Assembly: GCA_009837395.1 (NCBI GenBank)
Contig: VXTP01000008.1
Span: forward strand, 1-64,000
DNA: 64,000 nt
Direction of reading: 5' to 3'
Source of the DNA: Gemmatimonadota bacterium
GTDB lineage: Bacteria; JAAXHH01
Shown one piece after another: positions 17,067-26,710 of this stretch. Under the pieces are notes generated by a model. The model did no database searches and was not told the origin of the DNA. It saw only the letters and a list, made by a program, of their open reading frames with translations. Position numbers and translations under genes: made by a program. How positions within the stretch are numbered: the stretch's first letter is position 1; every line of letters begins with the position of its first letter.

Positions 17067-17126
17067 CCGCAAACACAGTTACCGTAAACACGGTTGCCGC
17101 AAACATGGTTACCGCAACCCTTGTTA
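17067..17126 (+). repeat. four tandem 15-bp degenerate repeats upstream of murA
   Basis: Units CCGCAAACACAGTTA, CCGTAAACACGGTTG, CCGCAAACATGGTTA and CCGCAACCCTTGTTA follow one another without gaps. The array ends 25 bp before the murA start codon. The units diverge by 2-5 bases, so the array is not freshly made. Confidence 0.88.
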
Positions 17127-17151
17127 GCTCATCGAATCTGTAAGGATCCCC

Positions 17152-18453
17152 ATGGCCAGTCTGATCGTTGAAGGCGGAAAGCCCCTTTCCGGCACGGTCG
17201 TACCGTCCGGCAACAAGAACGCCGTGCTGCCCATTCTCTGCGCCACCCTGCTGACCGACGAGACGGTGACGATCCGGAACGTACCGGACATCACCGACGT
17301 GCAGAAAATCGTCACCTTCCTCGAGGCCCTGGGCTCCCGGATCGAGTGGGACCGGGAAGCCGGTTCCCTTCGGGTCAACAACGCCGGGTTCCATGACGAC
17401 ACCGGCGAGGTGGCCCTGCCGGAAGGCATGCGCTCGGCCCTGCTCCTCCTGCCCGGTCTGCTGCATCGCACCCGGTCCATCCGCTTCGCGAACGTCAAGG
17501 GATGCGCCCTCGGCGTGCGGGAGATCGACCCGCACGTGGAACTGCTGCGCTCGCTGGGAGGCCGCATCGTTTCGGAAGATCCCATTGAATTCGAACTGAA
17601 CGGCCGTTTCAGGGGCGACCGGATCTGGCAGGATTACGTGTCGGTGACCGGGACGGAGAACTTCATCATGGCCGCGGTCCTGGGCGAGGGCAGATCGACC
17701 CTGGTCAACGCGGCGTGCGAACCCAACGTGCAGGACCTGTGCCATTTCCTCAACGCCCTCGGGGCAAGGATCGAGGGCATCGGGGCGAACGTCCTGCATA
17801 TCCAGGGCGTGGACCGGCTCGGCGGCGGCACGGTGGAGATCACGCCCGACCACCACGAGATCACGACGTTCCTGGCCGTGGGCGCCATGACCGGCGGCGA
17901 AGTCCGGGTCGAGCAAGCCATACCCCACCATTTCGACCTGATCAACCGCTGCTTCAGGAAACTGGGCGTAACCGTCGAATACGAGGGCGATACCGCGCTG
18001 GTGCGTAACGGTCAGCCACACCGGATCGAAAACCCCTTCACGTCAAATATCCTGGCCAAGATCGAGGCCGCGCCCTGGCCCTACCTGCCCGCCGACCTCC
18101 TGCCCCTGATGATCCCCCTGGCCATCCGGGCCGAGGGTTCGATCATGTTCTGGAACAAGGTCTACGAAGGCGCCTTCTTCTGGATCTCGGAACTGGTCAA
18201 GTTCGGCGCCCACGCGGTCATCAACGACCCCCACCGCATCATCGTCTTCGGTAACCGTCCCCTTCAGCCGGCCACCGTGGAGGCGCCCTACATCATCCGG
18301 GCGGCCGTGGCCCTGTACATGACCGCCGCGAGCATCCCGGGCACCAGCGTCATCAACGGCGCGGAGTCCATCAACCGGGCCCATCCGAATTTCGTGGAGA
18401 ACCTACGCGCCCTGGGCGCGGAAGTGTCTTGGGACGGGTTGGAAGAGGATTGA
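17152..18453 (+). CDS. murA: UDP-N-acetylglucosamine 1-carboxyvinyltransferase (MurA)
   Basis: Transfers enolpyruvate to UDP-GlcNAc, the first committed step of peptidoglycan synthesis in the cytoplasm. The 433 residues form the expected two-domain inside-out barrel. SGNKNAVLPIL near residue 18 gives the substrate-binding Lys and Asn. VKGCALGVREIDPH near residue 117 contains the reactive cysteine (in the fosfomycin-sensitive position) and the following arginine. The loop is GCALGVR rather than the common GCAIGAR, so this may be a paralog, but all the key residues I can place are present. It stands alone, preceded by a tandem repeat array. Confidence 0.9.
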   Translation: MASLIVEGGKPLSGTVVPSGNKNAVLPILCATLLTDETVTIRNVPDITDVQKIVTFLEALGSRIEWDREAGSLRVNNAGFHDDTGEVALPEGMRSALLLLPGLLHRTRSIRFANVKGCALGVREIDPHVELLRSLGGRIVSEDPIEFELNGRFRGDRIWQDYVSVTGTENFIMAAVLGEGRSTLVNAACEPNVQDLCHFLNALGARIEGIGANVLHIQGVDRLGGGTVEITPDHHEITTFLAVGAMTGGEVRVEQAIPHHFDLINRCFRKLGVTVEYEGDTALVRNGQPHRIENPFTSNILAKIEAAPWPYLPADLLPLMIPLAIRAEGSIMFWNKVYEGAFFWISELVKFGAHAVINDPHRIIVFGNRPLQPATVEAPYIIRAAVALYMTAASIPGTSVINGAESINRAHPNFVENLRALGAEVSWDGLEED

Positions 18454-18505
18454 AGGGAAAGCTGTGTGAGTCGGTGTGAGTGGCTCGCCTGGACGTCGAG
18501 CCCGG

Positions 18506-20314
18506 CTAGCCGATAACCCGAATGGGCATGAGGGGTTTGGAGGCGTCGACCCCGAAGTCCAGCCGTACTTCCTGGTCCCCCTTGCGAAACGTCATCCTGC
18601 CCGTTCCGGCTTGCGCGTCCACCCCGGGCGCTTCGTACAGCGGGTAGGCGTCGTAGTCGATGGCCTCGCCGTCCACCCTGTGCTGGCCATGCTGACCATC
18701 GAAGTACATCTCCATCTGGTTTCCATCCAATGTCTCGACGGCGACGCGGTCGCTCCCCGGCCATCCGGACAGGTCGGGTTGCAAGGCGGCCCGGCGCGCG
18801 CAGAACGCTTCGAAGGATGCTTCGCTTTCCGCCTCCCTGGCTTCAAGCACCAGTCCGCCATGCACGTCCGGGATCCTGAGGAGCCAGCCGTCGATCTGGT
18901 CGGGATTCGCCGCCAGGTGGCGCATGGACCCTTCCTCCCGGATTTCCGACCAAGCATAGGGACCGATCGGATAGAGGGCGACATAAGCGCCGTCGCCGGT
19001 ATCACCCATGATCCAGCCGTCGCGCTCCACCCAGCCGATCGAACGGGGCAGGAACAGGTTGATGAAGGGGGCCTCGTCTTCCGGCGGGATCTTGTACAGG
19101 ACGATGACGGTGCCCTCGTGCTGCATCATCCTTTCATAGGGCGATGCGCCGAAGAGCCGGTCGGGCCATTGGAGGTAGGGTTTGTCGGACCCGATCTGCC
19201 GTCTGATCTGCTGCGGATAGCCCACGAGAAAGGCGCTGAACCGTTCCGGGCTTCGATAGGGATGGTTGCAGCAGATCTTGGCCTGCTGGTTCTCTCCCCG
19301 CCAGGTCAGGTCCCATGAAATCAGGTCGATGGGGCCGGCCCCCGGGCCAGGCAGGCCCAGCTGAGACGACCCGAGGGCGAAGGACGGGCTCATATACGTG
19401 TATTTTCGGACCGGACGCGCCTCGTGCTCCACGCGGCGGTAGATCGTTCTGGGGGCCTTGGTCTTCTTGACCACATGGGCCGTGGACCGGTCTACCGCCA
19501 TCTCCGCGAATAAGGCCGGGGGCCGGTAGGCGGCCGTGGCCGGCGGGATGCAGAAGCCATGGACGTGATGCTTCGGTTCGAATTCCTCGTCGCCGAAGTA
19601 CAGATACTGCAGCGCGGAGATCGCTCCGGATTTCCTCCAGGTGTTCTCCCGGTAGCCTTCGCGGCTGTGACCGCCCGCCCAGGAACCGTAGTAATACTCC
19701 AGCGCCATGTCCGCCACGTACAGGGACAAAACCTGCTCGACCTGGTGGCGCAGGTGGGGGTCGACCGCGTGGTCCGCGAGCGTGATCATCGGCACCATGT
19801 GCTCCACGTGGTACTGGGGAGAGTCGTATTCGTGGTGGCCATTGACGGCGGTGCGCTCGATCATGCCCAGGATCCAGCGTGTGGCTTCGGCGCGGTTGGC
19901 TTCCGCGGACAGGCCGTTCCACATGCACTTCGCGTCCGGCCACCGTTCCGCCGCCAGCAGGTTGCCCACGTAGAACATCAGCCAGTGGTTCTCCGTGTTG
20001 CCGCGCTCGAGGACGCCGTCCATCATGAAATCCCGGATGATTTCAAGGGCTTCCTCCGGCAGCCGGTCGGGCCACCGGGCGATGAGCGCGCCGCAGGGAT
20101 ACACGTGGAACGGACCGCCGGCGGGGCGGCCTCCCCAGCCATCCGTCTGGTCCGAAAGCGCTTTTCGCACGATGTCGACGACCTTCGCGTCGTCCATGCC
20201 CGTCGCCAGGTGCGCGTTCAGGTCCCAGAGACCGCCGCCGTCACGCGTCGACCACTGCCGGACGACCCGGTCGGCCCGCTCGTCGACCTGTTTGTTGTAA
20301 GTTGTCTGGTCCAT
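18506..20314 (-). CDS. unrecognised 602-residue protein, possibly a polysaccharide-lyase-like toroid
   Basis: I cannot name this protein with confidence. The first 350 or so residues are helical and rich in aromatic and His motifs (ENHWLMFYVGNLLAAERWP, SPQYHVEHMVP, YYYGSWAGGHSREGYREN). The rest looks beta-rich (TWRGENQQAKICCNHPYRSP, GWLLRIPDVHGGLVLEA). That order, an alpha/alpha toroid followed by beta sheets, recalls alginate/heparin lyases, but no catalytic motif can be fixed. No signal peptide is visible. The ATG at 20314 is 10 bp after the stop of the upstream gene; an in-frame TTG at 20341 is an alternative. It is likely co-transcribed with the propeller gene. Confidence 0.7.
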   Translation of the reverse strand: MDQTTYNKQVDERADRVVRQWSTRDGGGLWDLNAHLATGMDDAKVVDIVRKALSDQTDGWGGRPAGGPFHVYPCGALIARWPDRLPEEALEIIRDFMMDGVLERGNTENHWLMFYVGNLLAAERWPDAKCMWNGLSAEANRAEATRWILGMIERTAVNGHHEYDSPQYHVEHMVPMITLADHAVDPHLRHQVEQVLSLYVADMALEYYYGSWAGGHSREGYRENTWRKSGAISALQYLYFGDEEFEPKHHVHGFCIPPATAAYRPPALFAEMAVDRSTAHVVKKTKAPRTIYRRVEHEARPVRKYTYMSPSFALGSSQLGLPGPGAGPIDLISWDLTWRGENQQAKICCNHPYRSPERFSAFLVGYPQQIRRQIGSDKPYLQWPDRLFGASPYERMMQHEGTVIVLYKIPPEDEAPFINLFLPRSIGWVERDGWIMGDTGDGAYVALYPIGPYAWSEIREEGSMRHLAANPDQIDGWLLRIPDVHGGLVLEAREAESEASFEAFCARRAALQPDLSGWPGSDRVAVETLDGNQMEMYFDGQHGQHRVDGEAIDYDAYPLYEAPGVDAQAGTGRMTFRKGDQEVRLDFGVDASKPLMPIRVIG

Positions 20315-20324
20315 GTATTGTATT

Positions 20325-21263
20325 CTATGCTTCAGGCGCAATGATCGCGCGAACGTTTACGAATCCCGGTATCTGTTGCCACCCATGACCGCCGTCTTCC
20401 GTGTACCACAGTCCGCTCGGTGTGGCGCCGGCCAGCCAGGTCGACGTCGAACCGGGATGGCATCGCACGGCCGCGCACAGGTGGCGGGGTCCGGTTCGAA
20501 CCCAGTGGCCCGACCCATCGCCAATGGCCACGCCGTGTTCCGTGGCGGCAACGATATCGTCGCCGGCCCGCATCAATTCGAAGACCGCTCCGCCGTCCGC
20601 CGTATGGCCCACCGAATCCCAGCGCTCACCGTCCTCGCTGTACCAGATCCCCCGGTCGTCGGTGCCCGCCCAGAACTGCCCGCGCATACAGGCCAGCGCG
20701 CGAACGGCGGTGCCCGAAATACTGGTCCGCCGCCACGCCGCACCCGAGTCGTCCGCGATCAGGACGCCACCTTCGGTGCCGATTAACCACGTCTTGGGCT
20801 CATCGGGATGCACGAGAATAGCGTTGGTGAAACGCTCATTGACGCGGAGCGCGTCGGAGTGGTGTGTCCAGCGGACCGCCCCGAGGTCGTCGTAGCGACC
20901 CGTGGCGATACCGTAAGGAGATCCGGCGACCACACCCGGAGATCCTTCGATCGGTGCGATGGCCATGATCTCGGTGAGCGTCTCGTCGTGCAGTTGCTTC
21001 CAGCGGTCGGTCAGATCGGGCCGACCGGACTGCTCGGACTGGTCCGCCTCGCCCGCGTCGTTCGGCCACTCCCAGAGTCCGCTGCCCCAGCTCGCGCCCG
21101 CCACCAGGCGGTCCGGTTCACGGATCAGGCTGGAGATACCGTACTCCTGGGCGCCGATGCGCGACCAGGATCCGCCGATGGTGCCGTGATAGACGCCCTT
21201 GGAACCGATGAGCCAGTGGTCGCGGGGGACAGTTACCAATGAACGCTCCGAATGTAACTGCAT
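20325..21263 (-). CDS. BNR/sialidase-type beta-propeller protein
   Basis: 312-residue protein built from repeated Asp-box-like turns: SGSKGVYHGTIGGSW near the start, IADDSGAAWRRT, YSEDGERWDSV and YTEDGGHGWQQI. Each contributes a strand-turn-strand of a six- or seven-bladed propeller. Such proteins monitor or bind glycans, or serve as photosystem-stability-like assembly factors; no catalytic acid is evident. No signal peptide is seen, so it would be cytoplasmic unless the start is wrong. It is followed at 10 bp by the 602-residue protein, suggesting a two-gene unit. Confidence 0.72.
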   Translation of the reverse strand: MQLHSERSLVTVPRDHWLIGSKGVYHGTIGGSWSRIGAQEYGISSLIREPDRLVAGASWGSGLWEWPNDAGEADQSEQSGRPDLTDRWKQLHDETLTEIMAIAPIEGSPGVVAGSPYGIATGRYDDLGAVRWTHHSDALRVNERFTNAILVHPDEPKTWLIGTEGGVLIADDSGAAWRRTSISGTAVRALACMRGQFWAGTDDRGIWYSEDGERWDSVGHTADGGAVFELMRAGDDIVAATEHGVAIGDGSGHWVRTGPRHLCAAVRCHPGSTSTWLAGATPSGLWYTEDGGHGWQQIPGFVNVRAIIAPEA

Positions 21264-21511
21264 GTAATTATTGTTTTTATCGGTTGTATTGCAACATCAT
21301 CAATTTGGCTTCCCGGCGAGGTCCGTCCTGCGTGAGCGGGACGATTTCAACGTTCATCTCGCGGAAACACCGCCCCAAAATACATACTGGCCATGGGCTA
21401 AACAAGCACCTTTCCCGGTAATCTGAAAGTTTAGGGTTGCGCGACCGCGCGCAGGGAATCCAGATTCCAGAAACACCCCAAAGCCCCGTGCCCTTACCGA
21501 GGGAAGTCGAT

Positions 21512-22573
21512 TTGTCGAATATCCGGGAACTCGCCGACTGGCTGAATCTGTTGCCCGACCTGCCTCGCGCACCGTTGGTTCAACTACCCACGCCGATTCA
21601 TCAACTCGCGAATCTTGGCGCGCACCTGGGCGGGCCGGAGCTTTGGATCAAGCGCGACGACCTGACCGGGCTGGCGGGGGGCGGAAACAAGTCGCGCAAG
21701 CTGGAGTTCCTGGTGGGCGACGCCCTGCGATCGGGTGCCGATACCCTGGTCACGGTCGGGGCCATTCAGTCGAACCACACCCGGCAGACGGCGGCCGCGT
21801 CGGCCCGGTGCGGGTTGCGGTGCGCACTGCTGCACTGCGCCTGGACCAGGGATGCGGGACCCGGATACCGGAACGTGGGCAACATACTGCTCAGCAATAT
21901 CCTGGGCGCCGAACTCTACCTTGACGACCGCGAACGATCCATCGAGGACAAGAGTCCGCTTGAAGACCTGGCCGAACACTTGCGCCGGCAGGGACGCAGA
22001 CCTTATCTCATCCCGGGCGGCGCTTCCGATCACGCACTGGGCAGCATGGGTTATGTCGCATGCGCCGCCGAGATCACGCGGCAGTCTCGTGACCAGGGCC
22101 TTCATTTCGACTACGTGGTACACTGCACGGGCAGCAGCAGCACGCAGTCCGGACTGGTCGCCGGTTTCGCGGCGATGGAAGCCGATACGCGGGTGATCGG
22201 CGTGTCGGACGATAACGAGGTCGAGATCAAGAAGTCGAGGGTACTGCGGCTCGCCAATGCTACGCTGGAGACCCTGGCCCTGCCGCAGCGCGTCCGTCCC
22301 GACGACATCGAGATCGTCGCCGCCACGGCCGACCCCTATGGCGTCGCGAACGAAGAGGTGCTCCAGGGGATCCAGCTTCTCGCGCGCAGCGAGGGGATCA
22401 TGGCCGATCCCGTCTACGAGGGGAAGGCGATCCGCGGCCTGCTCAAGCTCGCGGGCGAAGGAAGGTTCGAGCCTGGCAGCCGGATTCTGCTCATGCACCT
22501 GGGCGGTAACCCGGCGGTCCACGCCTACGCCGACCAGTTTCCTCCGGTGGAGTTTACGCGATTCGAGCCTTGA
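21512..22573 (+). CDS. D-cysteine desulfhydrase / ACC deaminase family PLP enzyme
   Basis: Fold-type II pyridoxal-phosphate enzyme. WIKRDDLTGLAGGGNKSRKLEFL contains the Schiff-base lysine (in GNKSRKLE) and VGAIQSNHTRQTAAA the substrate/PLP loop, both family-specific. CTGSSSTQSGLVAGF binds the phosphate. The TTG at 21512, with GAGGGAAG 5 nt upstream, gives 353 residues, close to family size. The frame extends to a TTG at 21437 without a ribosome site. The reaction is beta- or ring-opening elimination yielding pyruvate or 2-oxobutyrate plus sulfide/ammonia. Desulfhydrase versus deaminase activity cannot be separated by eye. Confidence 0.87.
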   Translation: MSNIRELADWLNLLPDLPRAPLVQLPTPIHQLANLGAHLGGPELWIKRDDLTGLAGGGNKSRKLEFLVGDALRSGADTLVTVGAIQSNHTRQTAAASARCGLRCALLHCAWTRDAGPGYRNVGNILLSNILGAELYLDDRERSIEDKSPLEDLAEHLRRQGRRPYLIPGGASDHALGSMGYVACAAEITRQSRDQGLHFDYVVHCTGSSSTQSGLVAGFAAMEADTRVIGVSDDNEVEIKKSRVLRLANATLETLALPQRVRPDDIEIVAATADPYGVANEEVLQGIQLLARSEGIMADPVYEGKAIRGLLKLAGEGRFEPGSRILLMHLGGNPAVHAYADQFPPVEFTRFEP

Positions 22574-22585
22574 GCGGGTCGTGCC

Positions 22586-22648
22586 GGATTACCACGGTGC
22601 GGTTCGCGCTGGATTACCCCAGACCGGTCGCGCTCGATTACCCCGATC
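22586..22648 (+). repeat. imperfect 25-bp tandem repeat in a spacer
   Basis: GGATTACC starts at 22586 and again at 22611, with GATTACCC again at 22636. Each is followed by a divergent GGT(T/C)CGCGCT segment, giving two full copies and a partial third. It lies just after the PLP enzyme stop. Confidence 0.7.
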
Positions 22649-22694
22649 TCCCCATCCTTGACCCGCTAATCCCGCCCGGCTATACTCTCCTAGC

Positions 22695-24044
22695 ATGTAC
22701 CGGACCCTATTCTGGTTCCTCCTCCCCCTCGTCATCACCGAACTGATCTATGAACTGGGCATCCAGGTCATCAACGGCGGCATCGCCCGTGTGCCCCGGC
22801 CTACCGAGACCCTGGCCGCGTACGGTATCGCCTGGGGGCTGACGTCTTTCCTGGCCGGCACCGTCTCCCAGACCCGGCAGATGTCCATGGTCCTCGTCCG
22901 GGACCGGGCGACTTTCCACACGGTGTTTCGATGCGTCGCCGGATTCGGCGGCGTGCACTTCTTCATCCTGGTGTGCCTGGCGTTCACGCCGGTGGGGCTT
23001 TGGGTGATCGACGAGCTTCACGCGGTGGACCCGGTCCTCGGCGGTACGGTGCGCCGCGCGCTCGGGCTCCTGCTGCCTATTCCGCTGATTGTGGGGATCA
23101 CGAGGTTCCTGTCGGGCCTGTTGCTGCGGATAAGGCGGACCGACCTCGTCAGCTATGCCATGATGGCGGGTATCAGCATGAGCGTGGTGTCCGTGTTCCT
23201 GTTCCTTCCGACACCGACCGTCCAGGCCGATCCTATCCTGCTACCGGTGGCTGCGACCTACTTCGGCGTCCTGACGGAACTGGTGGTGATTATCTACGGC
23301 TACCGGCGATTCGTTCGGCGAACGCTGCGGAAGAGCGGGAGCGATGATGGGGAGCGTGCGACCGGGCAGGATGTGGTCGGGCATGATGCTAGCGGCGAAC
23401 CGGTCGCCCGGAGACAGCGCCCGCTGACCGTGGCCTATGTACTGCGGTTTTACTGGCCCCTGGCCGTAACGATCGGCATACAGGCCCTAAGCCGGCCCAT
23501 CATCAATCTCTTCGTCGCCCGAGGCGCAGACGGCACGGAATCCCTGGCCGTGCTCACCATCGTGTACGCCCTCGCGCATCTGCCCTATGGGTGGCTGAAC
23601 GAACTCAAGAACCTGCCGCCCGCCTTTCAGCGGCAGGACCCGGAAGGCCGGATCATCCGCCGGTTCACGGCCGTCTGCGGTCTGATTTCCTTCGGGACCA
23701 TGGCCCTGATGTTCTGGACCCCGGTGAGGTTTTTCCTGCTGGAGACGCTGATCGGCGTGGATCACGATTTCGCCGTGCGCTGCACCGTGCCGCTGATCAT
23801 CTTCTCCTTCTTTCCCCTCGCCGTCACGATCCGGTCCTACCTCCACGGGATCGCGCTGCGGGACCACCGGACAGGCGCGATCGCACCGAGCGGGCCCGCC
23901 CGGGCCGGCGCGATCGTCATCGTCGTGAACGTACTCGCGCTCTTCGACCTGCACGGGGCGATCCGCGGCGTGGCCGCCCTTTACAGTGGGTTTGTCACGG
24001 AAACGATCGTGGTCCGGTGGCGCATGGGCAGAAGGCGCGGCTAA
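22695..24044 (+). CDS. polytopic membrane protein, MATE/ANK-like transporter
   Basis: 449 residues with about eleven to twelve hydrophobic segments from the first residue (LFWFLLPLVITELIYELG) to the end. The opening helix, the SQTRQM motif near residue 57 and the two-bundle layout, broken by a charged loop near residues 210-245, resemble MATE-type exporters and their ANK (progressive ankylosis) relatives, which export small anions or drugs. The C-terminus is basic. The stop overlaps the stop of the convergent aminotransferase by 3 bp. The substrate is unknown. Confidence 0.7.
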   Translation: MYRTLFWFLLPLVITELIYELGIQVINGGIARVPRPTETLAAYGIAWGLTSFLAGTVSQTRQMSMVLVRDRATFHTVFRCVAGFGGVHFFILVCLAFTPVGLWVIDELHAVDPVLGGTVRRALGLLLPIPLIVGITRFLSGLLLRIRRTDLVSYAMMAGISMSVVSVFLFLPTPTVQADPILLPVAATYFGVLTELVVIIYGYRRFVRRTLRKSGSDDGERATGQDVVGHDASGEPVARRQRPLTVAYVLRFYWPLAVTIGIQALSRPIINLFVARGADGTESLAVLTIVYALAHLPYGWLNELKNLPPAFQRQDPEGRIIRRFTAVCGLISFGTMALMFWTPVRFFLLETLIGVDHDFAVRCTVPLIIFSFFPLAVTIRSYLHGIALRDHRTGAIAPSGPARAGAIVIVVNVLALFDLHGAIRGVAALYSGFVTETIVVRWRMGRRRG

Positions 24045-25303
24045 CTGGCCGCTTCCCTCCAGCCCTTCGTGATGTCCAGGAAGGCGTCAATGTCCTGCTC
24101 GTTGTTGAACAGGGCGGGCCCCACGCGGATCTGGGCGTTGCTCTCCCGGAAGGACAGTTTGACGCCCGCTTCGGCAAGTTGCCCGCTGATCGCTTCGTGG
24201 TCGGCGCCGTGGTTGAAGGACACGATGGCGGACTGATTGCCGGGTGGCGTAAAAACCTCGAACCCTTGCTCGGTCAGTCCGGCGTGCAGGCGGTGCGCCA
24301 GGGCGACCGTGTGCTGTTCGATCCGGTCGGTACCCACGTTAAGCAGGTACTCCAGCGACCCAGAAAGCTGGTAGATCGCCGCGAAGGCGGGCGTGGCGTA
24401 TCCGAATTTCCTGGCGTCGGAGTAAATCGTGTACTGGTAGTCGGGCAGCCGCTCATCCACCATCCTCCATCCCAGGCGGTCGGGCTTCACCACGTCCATC
24501 ACCGATTCCCGCACGTAGAACGGCGCCACGCCGAAGCCACCGAGCAGCCATTTGTACGACCCCGTGGTGAGGAAGTCGACCCCCGTCGGCCCCACGTCGA
24601 GATCGACCATGCCGACACCCTGTACGGCGTCCGCATACAGATATGCGCCGCTCGCATGGGCGATGTCCGCCAGCGCTTTGAGGTCGTGGCGGTAGCCGTT
24701 CCGGTTGGATATCCAGGCCACGGAGATGAGCTTCGTGTTCTCGTCCACCATCTCGGCGAAGGCTTCGGGCGAAGCCACGCCGTCCACGTTCCGTACAATG
24801 CGCGTTTCGATGCCCAGGGTCTCGGCCAGCTGGCTGTACATCACCAGCGACGTCATGTAGTGGAGATCGTCGATCACCACGTTGTCGCCGGCCTTCAGGC
24901 CCAGGGAATTGACCACGATGTTCTCGCCCTCGCTGGTGGACGACACCAGGCCGACTTCCCCGATCTGCGCGCGGATGAGACGGGAGAACTTCTCCCGCAC
25001 GGCTTCCTCCTCCTCGAGCATGGAACCGAGCAGGACGGGATCGTGGGACTTCGCCGCGAGGAACTCGATGGTCTTGTCCACCGCGGGCTGGGGCGACGGA
25101 CCGATGTAGGGCGTATTCAGGTAAAGGGACTCAGTGGCGGCCGGAAAGTCCGCGCGAACGCCCAGGGGATCGTCGCCTGAGAGGACCTGCGCCGTGGCGT
25201 CGCCCGGGGTCTGGCCCGCTTCGTTGCCGCACGCTGCACCGGCGACGCCCGCAAGCGCGGCCGTCGACACGATGCCCATGAACTCCCGTCTCGATACGGA
25301 CAT
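24041..25303 (-). CDS. Tat-exported class V aminotransferase-like protein
   Basis: 420 residues. The start SRREFMGIVSTAALAG is a twin-arginine signal and is followed by AACGNEAGQ, which could be a lipobox, so the folded enzyme is likely exported. The PLP lysine lies in TTGSYKWLLGGFG. YADAVQGVGMVDLDV holds the ring-stacking/Asp pair, as in cysteine-desulfurase and isopenicillin N epimerase-like enzymes. The length is normal for the class. Cofactor loading in the cytoplasm before export explains the Tat route. A second Tat-exported PLP enzyme (HisC-like) occurs at 38.4-39.6 kb. The substrate is unknown. Confidence 0.84.
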   Translation of the reverse strand: MSVSRREFMGIVSTAALAGVAGAACGNEAGQTPGDATAQVLSGDDPLGVRADFPAATESLYLNTPYIGPSPQPAVDKTIEFLAAKSHDPVLLGSMLEEEEAVREKFSRLIRAQIGEVGLVSSTSEGENIVVNSLGLKAGDNVVIDDLHYMTSLVMYSQLAETLGIETRIVRNVDGVASPEAFAEMVDENTKLISVAWISNRNGYRHDLKALADIAHASGAYLYADAVQGVGMVDLDVGPTGVDFLTTGSYKWLLGGFGVAPFYVRESVMDVVKPDRLGWRMVDERLPDYQYTIYSDARKFGYATPAFAAIYQLSGSLEYLLNVGTDRIEQHTVALAHRLHAGLTEQGFEVFTPPGNQSAIVSFNHGADHEAISGQLAEAGVKLSFRESNAQIRVGPALFNNEQDIDAFLDITKGWREAAS

Positions 25304-25524
25304 GAGTTGCTCCTTGGAATCAGTGGTTTACGTTGAATCTAACTGTGGATTCTTGTCAAGATTTCGTACAGGAATGGGTGTAAAGAAAACTGTATAGCAC
25401 GACATTCAGCGCGTCAAGAGAAGATCGGAGATGGATAAAACTCCAAGAGTTCCGTGCAGATTCTGCCCTACGAAGGCAACTTGGCACCTCCCATAAAAGA
25501 GAGACTAAATCGTCATCGGCCACC

Positions 25525-25553
25525 TTGACACAGCAAGCGTTTCTAAGTTAAAT
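25525..25553 (+). promoter_or_regulatory. candidate promoter of the helicase-AlkB-methyltransferase cassette
   Basis: A consensus TTGACA (25525-25530) is followed after exactly 17 bp by TTAAAT (25548-25553). It lies 60 bp before the helicase start, inside the 309-bp AT-rich spacer 25304-25612. Nothing else is evident in that spacer. Confidence 0.5.
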
Positions 25554-25612
25554 TTACGTTAAATCAACATCCTGATTCGATTTACTCCAGTGCTTGAGAA
25601 ATGGACTCCTGA

Positions 25613-26710
25613 TTGCTTTTTCCCACCTACGACGAAATCGCAAGGGATCCCAAGCAGCTGGAAGTTTGGGAATGGCCCCTTGACAGTTCTCTTTTCGTAG
25701 TTGGACCTCCAGGCTCTGGCAAGACAACGTTGGCCGTCATGCGAGCCAATTTGACGGCTCGAGAGACAGGTAGGCCAACGGTGCTCGTTACCTACAACCG
25801 CATGTTAAGGCGTTTGATGGAGTTACATAATAAAGGAGGTTTGCATCCTGTAACCATGCATGCCTATATCGGCGACGATTATCGCAGTCGTATCGGCAAC
25901 GCCCCCCCGACTACGCACGACGATTATGGTTTCGATTGGCAATCAATTCTCGCCAGATCGCGTCAGGAGGAAATCGAACCCTATTTGTCGCATGTCGTCG
26001 TAGACGAAGGACAGGATCTCCCTTCAGGTTTTCATGCGTATCTCAGTCGTCACTGCACCCATGTTATCACGGTGTTCGCCGACGAAGACCAAGCGCTTTC
26101 GGATCGGCGCACGACATTGCTTCAAATCCAGAAATGGGCAGGTCTTGACAGACCTATAATCCTTAAACGTAATCACAGAAATCGACCGGAAGTCGCACGT
26201 CTGGCGGAACACTTCCACAGTGGGGGTCTGCCAGCGGCTTCGGTCGTTCGCGAACCATCCGGTGAACTGCCTCGCATAGAAAGGACGGAGGGAATCGGCC
26301 ACACAGCATCAAAGGTGGCGAATTGGCTAAGGGTTCGTGGAGGTTCGGTGGGTGTGATCGTCTACCAGAACGATACGGGAGAGGAAATACACCGTCAGCT
26401 TACGCAACGCCTTTCGGGTTCCCGTGTCGATGTCTATCGGCACGAGCAGAAAAACGACGCCGGAATAAACGTTCTGGAAGACGGTGTTACGGTGATAAAC
26501 AAGGAATCTGTCAAGGGGCAGGAATTTCGCTGGGTCTTCATCCTGGAACTCGAGCGGTTTATTCCCTGTTCCAGTGACACCGAACTCCGCGCAATGTATA
26601 TGATGTGCTCTCGAGCCCGCGAGAATCTCACCCTGGTATATGGACCTGCTGAACTTTCTGAAGCTGCTTTTCGGTCATTACCGGGACCAACGATCCTGGA
26701 ACATAGTTGA
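25613..26710 (+). CDS. superfamily 1 (UvrD-like) helicase-type ATPase, compact form
   Basis: 365 residues, short for a helicase but with the SF1 motifs in order. Walker A is GPPGSGKTT near residue 31, and motif Ia-like VLVTYNRMLRRLM follows. Walker B is VVVDEGQD (128-135), and ADEDQALSDRR is motif III-like. RNHRNRPEV is motif IV. Motif V is VTVINKESVKGQEFRWVFI and motif VI is MMCSRARENLTLVYG. The 1B/2B accessory domains of UvrD are essentially absent, as in many defence-associated UvrD-like ATPases. The start is TTG at 25613. It is first in a co-directional three-gene cassette of unusual, AT-richer composition. Confidence 0.82.
   Translation: MLFPTYDEIARDPKQLEVWEWPLDSSLFVVGPPGSGKTTLAVMRANLTARETGRPTVLVTYNRMLRRLMELHNKGGLHPVTMHAYIGDDYRSRIGNAPPTTHDDYGFDWQSILARSRQEEIEPYLSHVVVDEGQDLPSGFHAYLSRHCTHVITVFADEDQALSDRRTTLLQIQKWAGLDRPIILKRNHRNRPEVARLAEHFHSGGLPAASVVREPSGELPRIERTEGIGHTASKVANWLRVRGGSVGVIVYQNDTGEEIHRQLTQRLSGSRVDVYRHEQKNDAGINVLEDGVTVINKESVKGQEFRWVFILELERFIPCSSDTELRAMYMMCSRARENLTLVYGPAELSEAAFRSLPGPTILEHS

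Noticed and set aside
17067-17126. CRISPR array
   Set aside because: The 15-bp units are contiguous with no spacers, and no cas genes are present.
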